The notes below the pieces were generated by a model. The model made no database searches. It saw only the letters and a list, made by a program, of their open reading frames with translations, and was not told where the DNA came from. Of a DNA stretch of 64,000 bases, positions 15,144 through 22,961 are shown piece after piece. The DNA lies in assembly GCA_963743275.1 (NCBI GenBank), contig CAVUPB010000008.1:248001-312000 (forward strand), read 5' to 3'. The stretch comes from JALYLC01 sp963743275. GTDB lineage: Bacteria; Actinomycetota; Thermoleophilia; Gaiellales; JALYLC01. The position numbers and the translations under genes are program-made. Every line of letters starts with the position of its first letter. Positions within the stretch are counted from its first letter, which is position 1.

Positions 15144-16006
15144 GCGCCTCCTCGAGCCTCCCCGTCGCGTCGGTGCGCGTCGCGCCGCCGGGTCTGCGCA
15201 GCGACGTGCGCGCCGTGCGCGTCGTGTGGCAGCGCGAGCTGATCCGTTTCGGGCAGGACAGGATCCGCATCGTCGCTGCGCTCGTCCAGCCGGTGCTGTT
15301 CCTGTTCGTGCTCGGCACCGGCCTGTCGTCGCTCACGAACGCCTCGACCGGCGGCACGTCGCTGCGCACGTTCATGTTCCCGGGCGTGCTCGCGACGAGC
15401 GTGCTCTTCACCGCCATGTTCTCGGCCATCTCGATCGTGTGGGATCGCGAGTTCGGCTTCCTGCGCGAGATGCTCGTCGCACCCGTGCGGCGCGGCTCGA
15501 TCCTCGTCGGCAAGTGTCTCGGCGGCGCGACGGTGGCGACGCTGCAGGGCCTGCTCGTGCTCGCCCTGGCGCCGCTCGTCGACGTGCCCTACCACCCGCT
15601 CATGCTGCTCGAGCTGGTCCTCGTGATGTTCCTCCTCGCGTTCGCGCTGACCGCGTTCGGCCTCGTCGTCGCGGCGCGCATCCAGAACATCCAGACGGTC
15701 ATGGGCATGATGCAGGTGCTGCTCTTCCCGCTCGCGTTCCTGTCGGGCTCGCTCTATCCGATCGGGCAGCTGCCGGCCTGGATGTCGCTGATCGTGCGCT
15801 GCAACCCGATCACGTACGCCGTGCATCTCTCGCGCACGATCGTGTTCGCGAACATCGACGCCTCCCCGGCGGCCCGCGCCGCGCTCGACCCGCCGATCAC
15901 CTGGGGCGGCTGGGCAGTCCCGGGCGCGCTCTCGGCGGCGCTCGTGGCAGGCATCGGCCTCGCGCTGCTCGGCGTCGCGATGCTGCAGTTCGCGCGCGTC
16001 GAGTAG
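15140..16006 (+). CDS. ABC-2 type permease
   Basis: 288 residues with six predicted membrane segments: VAALVQPVLFLFVLGTGL (~45-62), a PGVLATSVLFTAMFSAISIV segment (~90-110), two near 135-185, VLLFPLAFLSGSLYPIGQLP (~200), and the last near the C-terminus. LSGSLYPIGQLPAWM followed by NPITYAVHLSR is typical of the DrrB/ABC2_membrane family. It overlaps the ATPase gene by four bases and forms the exporter pore. Confidence 0.92.
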   Translation: MSASSSLPVASVRVAPPGLRSDVRAVRVVWQRELIRFGQDRIRIVAALVQPVLFLFVLGTGLSSLTNASTGGTSLRTFMFPGVLATSVLFTAMFSAISIVWDREFGFLREMLVAPVRRGSILVGKCLGGATVATLQGLLVLALAPLVDVPYHPLMLLELVLVMFLLAFALTAFGLVVAARIQNIQTVMGMMQVLLFPLAFLSGSLYPIGQLPAWMSLIVRCNPITYAVHLSRTIVFANIDASPAARAALDPPITWGGWAVPGALSAALVAGIGLALLGVAMLQFARVE

Positions 16007-16016
16007 CCCGTGTCTC

Positions 16017-16022
16017 TATGCT
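16017..16022 (+). promoter_or_regulatory. Candidate -10 element deciding the LLM gene start
   Basis: TATGCT ends seven bases before ATG 16030. The earlier in-frame ATG at 16018 lies inside this box, which argues for a leaderless transcript starting at 16030. Confidence 0.5.
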
Positions 16023-16029
16023 CGGGCGC

Positions 16030-17028
16030 ATGCAATTCGGCGTCACGATCCTTCCCGACCCGCCCTGCTCGCGCTTCGTCGAGCTCGTGCAGATGGCCGA
16101 GGCGAGCGGCTTCCACTGGGCCTACACCTACGACTCGCACATCCTCTGGCAGGACGGCAGCGCGTTCCTCGCAGCCGCCGCGCCGGCCACCGAGCGCATC
16201 GGTCTCGGCTTCTGCGTCACCAACCCGGGGACGCGCGAGCCGACGGTCACGGCGAGCTTCCACGCGACGCTCAACTCGATGGCGCCCGGGCGCGTGGCCG
16301 TGATGATCGGCCGCGGCGACTCCGCGCGCCGCACGATCGGGCTCGAGCCCGTCAAGGTGCGCGAGTTCGAGGCCGCCACCGAGCTGATCCGCGAGCTCGC
16401 GAACGGCCGCACGGCCGAGTGGAACGGCAAGGAGATCACGCTCGAGTGGGCCAAGGGCCTGCCCGAGATCCCGGTCTGGGTGGCCGGGTACGGGCCGCGC
16501 GCGCTGGGCGTGGCCGGGCGCCAGGGCGACGGCGTCGTGATCCAGCTCGCCGATCCCGACATCATCGACTGGATCATGGGCCAGGCGCGCGCGGCGGCCG
16601 AGGAGGCCGGGCGCGACCCGGACGCGCTCCAGCCGATCGTGTGCGCGCCCGCGGTCATCAGCGACGACATCGCCGCGGCGCGCGAGGCCTCGCGCTGGTT
16701 CCCCGCGATGGTCTCGAACCACGTCGTCGACCTGCTGCAGCGCTACGACCACTCGCTCCTGCCACCGAGCCTCACGGCCTACCTCGAGCGGCGCGAGTTC
16801 TACGACTACTCCGAGCACAGCCGCACGGGCGCCAAGCACGGCGAGTTCGTCGACGACGAGACGTGCGACCGCTTCTGCATCCTCGGCACGGTCGAGGATC
16901 ACATCGCGAAGCTGCGCGAGCTCGAGGCGCACGGCGTCACGCAGTTCAACCAGTACTCGATGACCGGAGCGCAGGAGGAGCACCTCCGCGCCTACGGCGA
17001 GTCCGTCATTCCCCTCTTCGCGGGCTGA
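16030..17028 (+). CDS. LLM-class F420-dependent oxidoreductase
   Basis: 332 residues, a luciferase-like TIM barrel: MQFGVTILPDPPCSRFVELV, WAYTYDSHILWQD, RIGLGFCVTNPGTREPTVTA, VAVMIGRGDSARRTIGL and VWVAGYGPRALGVAG. The sequence type resembles the subgroup often found beside hydantoinase or pyrimidine-degradation genes. The next gene, six bases downstream, is a carbamoylase-type hydrolase, so a role in a ring-cleavage or N-carbamoyl pathway is likely. F420 rather than FMN as cofactor is inferred from the subgroup. Confidence 0.85.
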   Translation: MQFGVTILPDPPCSRFVELVQMAEASGFHWAYTYDSHILWQDGSAFLAAAAPATERIGLGFCVTNPGTREPTVTASFHATLNSMAPGRVAVMIGRGDSARRTIGLEPVKVREFEAATELIRELANGRTAEWNGKEITLEWAKGLPEIPVWVAGYGPRALGVAGRQGDGVVIQLADPDIIDWIMGQARAAAEEAGRDPDALQPIVCAPAVISDDIAAAREASRWFPAMVSNHVVDLLQRYDHSLLPPSLTAYLERREFYDYSEHSRTGAKHGEFVDDETCDRFCILGTVEDHIAKLRELEAHGVTQFNQYSMTGAQEEHLRAYGESVIPLFAG

Positions 17029-17033
17029 GCGGC

Positions 17034-18270
17034 GTGGAGATCGCCTGTCAGCCCGAGCGCGCGATCGCCGATCTGCGTGCGCTCGCCGATCTCACGGGCG
17101 GCCCGGGAGGGGCCCGGCGGCTGTGCTGGACGGACGAGTGGGTGAAGGCGCGCGGCCTCGTGCGCGAGCGCCTCGCCGAGCTGCCCGTCGAGGTCGAGAC
17201 CGACGAGGCCGGCAACGTCTGGGCGCGCCTCGCCGGGGCTCGCCCGGAGACGGTCGTGATCGGCTCGCACATCGACTCCGTCCCGAACGGCGGCTGGCTC
17301 GACGGCGCGCTCGGCGTCATGGGGGCGCTCGAGACGCTGCGCGCGCTGGCCGAGGCGGGAACGCCGCCCTGCACGGTCACGCTCGTCGACTGGGCCGACG
17401 AGGAGGGCGCGCGCTTCGGCCGCAGCCTGTTCGGCTCCTCGGCGGTCTGCGGCACGCTCGACCCCGATGCCGTGCGCGACCTGCGGGACGCGAACGGGAT
17501 GCGCCTCGAGGACGTCGTCGCCGAGCACGGCGTCGAGCTCGACCGCGCCTCGGCCGCGGGCAGCCGCCTGCGCGACGTGCGCGCGTATCTCGAGCTGCAC
17601 ATCGAGCAGGGCCCCGTGCTCGAGGGCCTCGGGCTGCCGGTCGGGACGGTGCTCGGCACCGTCGGCGTCGAGCGCAACCGCGTCGTCTTCCGCGGTCAGG
17701 CCGCACACGCCGGCTCGACGCCGATGACGCACCGGCGCGACTCCTTCCTGGCCGCGGCTCGCTTCGCGCTGGCCGTCCGCGACGCCGCGATCCGCCACGG
17801 CGGCGTCTCGACGACCGGCGGTGCCGACTCGAAGCCGGGCGTCGTGACCGCGATCGCCGGGGAGACCGCGCTGCTGCTCGACCAGCGGCATCTCGACGCC
17901 GCCGTCCTGGCGGCGCTGCTGGCCGAGTCGCGCACGCTGGCCGACGAGGCCGCCGCGGCCGAGAAGTGCACGGTCGAGTGGGAGCCGCTCTGGCGGATCG
18001 AGCCGATCCCGTTCGACGCGCGCCCTGATCGCCGCGGCGCGGCAGGCGTGCCGCGACGTCGCGGGCAGCGACCACGCGCTGCCCTCGGGCCCGCTGCACG
18101 ACGCCGCCGAGATGGCGCGCCACGTGCCCACCGTGATGCTCTTCTCGTCCTCGACGAACGGCATCAGCCACGCCAAGGAAGAGGACACCCCGGTCGAGCA
18201 CCTCGCGCTCGCGATCCGCGCCTACGCCCGGACGGTGGCGTCCGCGATCGCCCAGGTCGCGTCCGCCTGA
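17034..18270 (+). CDS. Zn-dependent amidohydrolase, AllC/HyuC (carbamoylase) family, frameshifted
   Basis: From GTG 17034 the metal-binding landmarks are clear: VVIGSHIDSVPNGGWLDGAL (His, Asp), LVDWADEEGARF (Glu-Glu) and YLELHIEQGPVLE (His). The dimerisation lid carries FRGQAAHAGSTPM and DSFLAAARFALAV. At the CCC run 18023-18025 the frame breaks; dropping one C restores LIAAARQACRDVAG, then SGPLHDAAEMA and SSSTNGISHAKEE to TGA 18268-18270. Joined length is about 411 residues, normal for N-carbamoyl-amino-acid hydrolases, beta-ureidopropionase or allantoate amidohydrolase. The C-run makes a sequencing error the simplest explanation. Confidence 0.85.
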
Positions 18271-18284
18271 GCCAGGAGGAACCG

Positions 18285-18836
18285 ATGAACGTGCCCGAAG
18301 CGCCGATGGAGACGACCGAGCACGGCCGCGGGCCCACCGGCGACGGCTGGTTCGTGCTCAACGCGCGCGAGGCGCACTGGCGCGCCTCGCCCTCGGAGCC
18401 CGCGCGTGCGCCGATCTGCGACTTCGAGGGCGAGCGGGAGTTCCCGCAGCTCGGCATCAACCTCAACGTGCTCGCGCCCGGCCAGCCGATGGCGATGTAC
18501 CACTGGGAGGCCGACCAGGAGGACTTCCTCGTGCTCGCCGGCGAGGCGGTGCTGATCGTCGAGGGTGTCGAGCGCCCGCTGCGGCAGTGGGACTTCGTCC
18601 ACTGCCCGGCCGGTGCCGAGCACACGATCGTCGGCGCCGGCCAGACGCCCTGCCTCGTGCTCGCCGTCGGCGCGCGCGACCGCTCGACGGGGCCGGAGTG
18701 GGGCGGCTACGGCGTCGACGAGGCCGCGCTCCGCCATGCGGCGGGCGTGGAGCGGGCGACGACGGAGCCGGCGCAGGCCTACGCGCGCTTCTCGCCCCGC
18801 GGGCCGGTCGCCTACCGCGAGGGCTGGCTGCCGTAG
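18285..18836 (+). CDS. Cupin-domain protein
   Basis: 183 residues from ATG 18285 with AGGAGG at 18274-18279. A single cupin barrel occupies ~55-130: MYHWEADQEDFLVLAGEAVL gives the first motif (His, Glu), and FVHCPAGAEHTIVGAGQTPC the second (His). A ~50-residue C-terminal tail follows. It is the last gene of the F420-oxidoreductase/carbamoylase set and may be an isomerase or dioxygenase acting on the same substrate, or a sensor. The exact reaction is unknown. Confidence 0.82.
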   Translation: MNVPEAPMETTEHGRGPTGDGWFVLNAREAHWRASPSEPARAPICDFEGEREFPQLGINLNVLAPGQPMAMYHWEADQEDFLVLAGEAVLIVEGVERPLRQWDFVHCPAGAEHTIVGAGQTPCLVLAVGARDRSTGPEWGGYGVDEAALRHAAGVERATTEPAQAYARFSPRGPVAYREGWLP

Positions 18837-18842
18837 CAGGCC

Positions 18843-18881
18843 GCGCTGCACGATCGGGGTCAGACCCCGATCGTGCAGCGC
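18843..18881. terminator. Perfect 39-bp palindrome containing GGGGTCAGACCCC
   Basis: Arms of 19 bases (18843-18861 and 18863-18881) pair without mismatch around a single A; the core is GGGGTCAGACCCC at 18856-18868, the same as at 12804 and 12847. It fills the gap between the cupin gene (plus, ends 18836) and the sugar ATPase (minus, ends 18882). It is well placed as a two-way terminator and is also the third copy of the dispersed repeat. Confidence 0.75.
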
Positions 18882-19694
18882 TCAGCCGGCGCCTTTCGCG
18901 ACCTCGGCCCTGTGCGCGGCCAGCTCGTCCTCCAGCTCGACCAGCTCGTCGCCGCCCGCCATGAGGCGCACGAGCTCGGGCTGGTCGATCTCGCCCTTCG
19001 CGAACGAGCCCAGCATCTGCCCGCGGTTGAGGCACACGAAGCGGTCGCCGACCGGGAACGCGTGATGCGGGTTGTGCGTGATGAAGATCACCGCCACGCC
19101 GCGCTCGCGCGCCTGCAGGATGTAACGCAGCACGACGCCGGCCTGCTTGACGCCGAGCGCGGAGGTGGGCTCGTCGAGAATCAGCACCCGTGCGCCGAAG
19201 TAGATCGCGCGCGCGATCGCGACCGACTGTCGTTCGCCGCCCGAGAGCGTCCCGACCGGCTGGTCGGGGTCGCGGATGTCGATGCCCATGTCGCGCAACT
19301 CCTCGCGCACGGTGTGCCTGGCGTGCTTGACGTCGAACATGCGCAGCGGCCAGCGCCCGGTGGTCGGCTCGGCCCCGAGGAAGAAGTTGCGCCAGATCGA
19401 CATCAGCGGGACCATCGCGAGGTCCTGGTAGACCGTCGCGATGCCGGCCGCGCGAGCATCGCGCGGCGAATGGAAGCGCACCGCTTTGCCTTCGACGAGC
19501 ACCTCGCCCTCGTCGGGCTGGATCGCGCCCGAGAGGATCTTGATGAAGGTCGACTTGCCCGCGCCGTTGTCGCCGAGAATGCAGGTGACCTCGCCCGCGT
19601 CGACATGTGTCGAGAAGTCCTTGAGCGCCACGGCGTTGCCGTAGAACTTGGACAGGCCGCGCGCCTCGAGCAGGTGCGTCTGCGGCGCGCTCAT
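18882..19694 (-). CDS. Sugar ABC transporter ATP-binding protein (single NBD)
   Basis: 270 residues. Walker A is GDNGAGKSTFIKILSGAIQP, the signature is LSGGERQSVAIARA, and Walker B is VLILDEPTSALG. The switch His is in FITHNPHHAF. It has one nucleotide-binding domain, about half the length of RbsA/MglA, as in FrcA-type carbohydrate importers. It overlaps the permease gene by four bases and completes a binding protein-permease-ATPase set. Confidence 0.92.
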   Translation of the reverse strand: MSAPQTHLLEARGLSKFYGNAVALKDFSTHVDAGEVTCILGDNGAGKSTFIKILSGAIQPDEGEVLVEGKAVRFHSPRDARAAGIATVYQDLAMVPLMSIWRNFFLGAEPTTGRWPLRMFDVKHARHTVREELRDMGIDIRDPDQPVGTLSGGERQSVAIARAIYFGARVLILDEPTSALGVKQAGVVLRYILQARERGVAVIFITHNPHHAFPVGDRFVCLNRGQMLGSFAKGEIDQPELVRLMAGGDELVELEDELAAHRAEVAKGAG

Positions 19695-20746
19695 CTCGCC
19701 CGCGCCCCTGCCGCGCGCGCCCGGATGGCCGCATTGAGCATGACCGCGAGTACGAGGATCGCGCCCTGGAAGGCGTAGACCCAGTTGCTGTCCCACTGCG
19801 AGAGGATGATTCCGATGCTCGCCATGCCGAGGATCGCGGCGCCGAACGCCGCGCCCACGACGGAACCGTAGCCGCCGGTCAGCAGGCAGCCGCCGACGAC
19901 CGCGGCGATGATGAAGATGAACTCGCGCCCAACGCCCTCGTTGGCCTGGATCCCGCGCAGCCCGATCGCCGTGATGATGCCGAGCAGGGCCGAGGTGGTC
20001 GAGGTCATCATGAAGAGCGCGATCTTGGTGCGCGCGACGGGGACTCCGACGTTGCGCGCAGCCACCGGATCGCCGCCCGCCGCGAAGATCCAGTTGCCGA
20101 AGCGCGTGCGGGCGAGCAGCCATGCGCCCAGCACGGTGAGGGCGAGCCACCAGATGATCTTGACCTTGAAGTCGTAGGGCGACCACACGCTCGACGCGAA
20201 CAAGGGCCGGGCGGAGTCGAAGCCGGACGCCGAGTCGATGCCGCTGATCGCGACGGTGCCCGTGATCTTGAGCGTGCCACCGGCGTTGACGCCCTGCAGG
20301 ATGAAGAACGTCCCGAGCGTGACGATGAAGCTCGGCAGCCGGGTCTTCACGACGGTGTAGCCGTTGATGAAGCCGATGGCCATGCCGAACACGAGCACGA
20401 CCGCGATCGACGGCCACACGTTCCAGCCGGCCTGGGTCGTGAGCAGCCCGAGCAGGAGGCCGGAGCTGCCGATCATCACGCCGGCGGAGAGATCGAACTC
20501 GCCGCCGATCATGAGCAGCGCGACCGGCACGGCGACGATCCCGTATTGCGCCGACTGATCCAGCCACTGGCTCCAGATGGCGAGGTCGGAGAGCCAGCTG
20601 ACGTTGCGCGCCGTGTACGCGAACAGCAAGAACACCGCCAAGGCGCCCGAGACGGCGCCGATGTCGGGTCGTGCGACGAGGCGCGCGACGATGTTGACGC
20701 CGGCGATGCGCTCGTCGGGTGCGGTGGGGGCTGTGGTCTCGGACAT
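19691..20746 (-). CDS. Sugar ABC transporter permease (RbsC/FrcC type)
   Basis: 351 residues from ATG 20746; a TTG at 20767 would add seven residues. About nine hydrophobic segments are visible. GGEFDLSAGVMIGSSGLLLG, near residue 80, is the BPD_transp_2 signature, and VVGGCLLTGGYGSVVGAAFG is the second conserved motif. It sits downstream of the binding-protein gene across a strong hairpin. Confidence 0.92.
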   Translation of the reverse strand: MSETTAPTAPDERIAGVNIVARLVARPDIGAVSGALAVFLLFAYTARNVSWLSDLAIWSQWLDQSAQYGIVAVPVALLMIGGEFDLSAGVMIGSSGLLLGLLTTQAGWNVWPSIAVVLVFGMAIGFINGYTVVKTRLPSFIVTLGTFFILQGVNAGGTLKITGTVAISGIDSASGFDSARPLFASSVWSPYDFKVKIIWWLALTVLGAWLLARTRFGNWIFAAGGDPVAARNVGVPVARTKIALFMMTSTTSALLGIITAIGLRGIQANEGVGREFIFIIAAVVGGCLLTGGYGSVVGAAFGAAILGMASIGIILSQWDSNWVYAFQGAILVLAVMLNAAIRARAAGARAR

Positions 20747-20752
20747 GGACGT

Positions 20753-20784
20753 CGGGGCGGGTGGCAACTATGCCACCCGCCCCG
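20753..20784 (-). terminator. Intra-operon hairpin between binding-protein and permease genes
   Basis: CGGGGCGGGTGGCA (20753-20766) pairs perfectly with TGCCACCCGCCCCG (20771-20784), loop ACTA. It lies in the 47-base gap after the binding-protein stop. Such hairpins in sugar ABC operons commonly stabilise the upstream message or terminate part of the transcripts, giving more binding protein than permease. Confidence 0.65.
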
Positions 20785-20793
20785 GCTGTGCTG

Positions 20794-21810
20794 CTAGCGC
20801 GTGCCCTTGGCGGCGAGCGCGGCGACCTTGGCCGCGTTCGCCTTGTTGATGATGCCCGGGCCGGTCAGCACCGGCTTGCCGCCGCCGACCGTGTTCAGGT
20901 TGTTCACGAACAGCACCGCGAAGACGACCGGCAGGTAGCCCTGGAGGTACTGCTGCTGGTCGATCGCGAAGAGGATCTTGCCGGCCTTGATGCCGGTGAT
21001 GACGGCGGGATTGACGTCGAACGTGCCGACCTTGGTGCCGCTCGGCGCGACTGCCTGCGCCGGCACGGTCACGTCGGGGTCGAGCCCGAGCAGCGCGTCG
21101 GTGCCCTTGTTGGCGGCGAAGTAGGCCTTGATCTTCGCCTGCGTGCCCGGGATGTCGGCCTTGGCGTTCGGGATCAAGAGGGTCTTCGTCGTGCCCTTGA
21201 ACGTCTTCTTGACGCCCTTGGCGCGGTCGGTCAGGCCGGAGTTGCTGGCCTCGTGGATGACGACGACGACCGACTTCGCGCCGGCGTCGTTGAACTGTTT
21301 GCCCGCGCCCTCGCCGGCGATCTCCTCGCTCTGCCCGACGTGCACCTCGTAGGTCTTGAGGCTGTCGAAGGCGCCCTCGCCCGAGTTGACGGTGATGATC
21401 TCGATGCCTCGCCCGGCTGCCTTCGTGAGCGGATCCTTGAGCGCGCTCGCATCCGGCACCGACGTCGCGATCACGTTGACCTTCGAGGCGATCGCGGCGT
21501 TGATGCCCGACACCTGCTTGGAGACGTCGTTGTTCGCGTAGACCTGCGTGACGTTGACGCCGTGTCCCTTCATGTCCTTCGCCGCCTGGTCCACGCCGTG
21601 CTTGAAGACCGACCAGAACGACCCGGTGTCGCCGTGCGTGACGACGGCGATCTTCGTCGTCGCGAGCGAGGCGGCGGAAGCCGTCTCGCGCGAGCCGAGC
21701 AGACCGAGGCCGCCTGCGAGCACGCCGCCGGCGACGAAGAGCCCGCGGCGCGAGACCTCGCCCGACCCGTCGCCCAGAGCCGACGCTGCGAATTCCTCTT
21801 GCATGCCCAT
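20794..21810 (-). CDS. Tat-exported sugar-binding protein of ABC transporter
   Basis: 338 residues from ATG 21810 with GGAGGG seven bases upstream. The signal contains SRRGLFVAGGVLAGGLGLLG, a twin-arginine type. The mature domain is a ribose/galactose-binding type periplasmic protein: ATTKIAVVTHGDTGSFWSVF, GIEIITVNSGEG, VGQSEEIAGEGAG, TDALLGLDPDVTVPAQ. It captures a monosaccharide or polyol such as inositol. LacI and a Gfo/Idh/MocA dehydrogenase immediately upstream suggest that the same substrate is oxidised after import. Confidence 0.9.
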   Translation of the reverse strand: MGMQEEFAASALGDGSGEVSRRGLFVAGGVLAGGLGLLGSRETASAASLATTKIAVVTHGDTGSFWSVFKHGVDQAAKDMKGHGVNVTQVYANNDVSKQVSGINAAIASKVNVIATSVPDASALKDPLTKAAGRGIEIITVNSGEGAFDSLKTYEVHVGQSEEIAGEGAGKQFNDAGAKSVVVVIHEASNSGLTDRAKGVKKTFKGTTKTLLIPNAKADIPGTQAKIKAYFAANKGTDALLGLDPDVTVPAQAVAPSGTKVGTFDVNPAVITGIKAGKILFAIDQQQYLQGYLPVVFAVLFVNNLNTVGGGKPVLTGPGIINKANAAKVAALAAKGTR

Positions 21811-21844
21811 GTGTTCCCTCCGTATCGGGTCTGATCGGGCTGGG

Positions 21845-22900
21845 TCAGCCCGTGGTGACCGGTGTGCTGGCGACCTCGCCGACTGCGACGGGTCGCCGTT
21901 CGATTCTCGAGCGGTCGGCGGCGAGCGCGACGAGCAGCGCTGCGCGCGCCTCGTGCAGGGTGCAGGCGCTGGGGCCGCCATCGCGCACCGTCGCGACGAA
22001 CGCGGCCAGCTCGTCGCGGTAGGCCGGCTCGAAGCGCTGCATGAAGTTTGCGTAGAGCGGCGGACGCGGAGGCGCCACGCCGGCCTCGAGCGAGCGGATG
22101 GGGCTGCGCGCGTCGACTCCGAGCGTGACGCTGTCGCGCGTGCCGAACGCCTCCAGACGGACGTCGTAGCCGAGCGGATCGTGCCGGGCGCCCGAGAGGA
22201 TCGCGAGCGCGCCGCCGCTCAGCCTGAGCACTCCGACGGCGACGTCGACGTCGCCGTGGTCGGCGAACCACGCGCTCTCGCGCACGGCACCGTCGGCATA
22301 GACCTCGACGATCTCCTCGCCCGTGACGAAGCGCAGCGCGTCGAAGTCGTGGATGTGGAGATCGCGGAAGATGCCGCCCGAGGCCGCGATGTAGGCCGGT
22401 GGCGGCGGGGCGGGGTCGTGCGTCGCCAGGCGCGCCACCAGCAGCTCGCCGAGCGTGCCGTCGACCACTGCCGCCCGGGCCGCGCGGTAGCCGGCGTCGA
22501 AGCGCCGCTGGAAGCCGATCTGGACGAGGATGCCCGCGCTCTCCACGTCGTCGATCGCGGCGTCGAGGGCGGCGAGCTCGAGCGCCACGGGCTTCTCGCA
22601 GAACGCGGGCACGCCGGCGCTCGCCGCGAGTTGCAGCATCGGGACGTGCGTCGGGGTCGGCGTCGCGATCACGAGCGCGTCGACGCCGGCGGCGACGAGC
22701 TCGGCGGGCGTCGCGGCGGCGGCGGCGCCCAGCTCGTGCGCGAGCGTCCGTGCGCGCGCGCCGTCGGCGTCGCAGACTGTCACGGATGCCACGCCGTCGA
22801 GCGCTGCCAGCGTGCGCGCGTGGAAGGCTCCGATCCGGCCGGCTCCGATGAGGCCGATGCGAAGCGAGGACGACCCGTGGGTTCGCGCTCCGGAATCCAT
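21845..22900 (-). CDS. Gfo/Idh/MocA-family oxidoreductase
   Basis: 351 residues from ATG 22900. The Rossmann fold opens with RIGLIGAGRIGAFHARTLAA, and the catalytic Lys is in PAFCEKPVALELAALDAAID. Further on, GGIFRDLHIHDFDALRFVTG supplies the conserved Asp/His pair seen in inositol 2-dehydrogenases. It is preceded by two LacI-type operators 3 bases from its start and followed by the sugar ABC genes. Likely an NAD(P)-dependent sugar or inositol dehydrogenase; the precise substrate is not visible. Confidence 0.9.
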   Translation of the reverse strand: MDSGARTHGSSSLRIGLIGAGRIGAFHARTLAALDGVASVTVCDADGARARTLAHELGAAAAATPAELVAAGVDALVIATPTPTHVPMLQLAASAGVPAFCEKPVALELAALDAAIDDVESAGILVQIGFQRRFDAGYRAARAAVVDGTLGELLVARLATHDPAPPPPAYIAASGGIFRDLHIHDFDALRFVTGEEIVEVYADGAVRESAWFADHGDVDVAVGVLRLSGGALAILSGARHDPLGYDVRLEAFGTRDSVTLGVDARSPIRSLEAGVAPPRPPLYANFMQRFEPAYRDELAAFVATVRDGGPSACTLHEARAALLVALAADRSRIERRPVAVGEVASTPVTTG

Positions 22901-22902
22901 CA

Positions 22903-22927
22903 GTAAGCGCTTACAGTAAGCGCTTAC
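22903..22927. promoter_or_regulatory. Tandem LacI-family operators
   Basis: The 12-bp palindrome GTAAGCGCTTAC occurs twice, at 22903-22914 and 22916-22927, one base apart. It has the CG centre typical of LacI/GalR operators. The pair abuts the dehydrogenase start codon, so the LacI protein encoded just upstream would block this operon until its sugar ligand is present. Confidence 0.85.
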
Positions 22928-22961
22928 AGGAGCCCGAGTCAAGGCGACGCGGGATCTGCCC

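Noticed and set aside
16018..16029. Earlier ATG for the LLM-class oxidoreductase
   Set aside because: It lies within the probable -10 box TATGCT and has no ribosome binding site; ATG 16030 gives the family-typical N-terminus.
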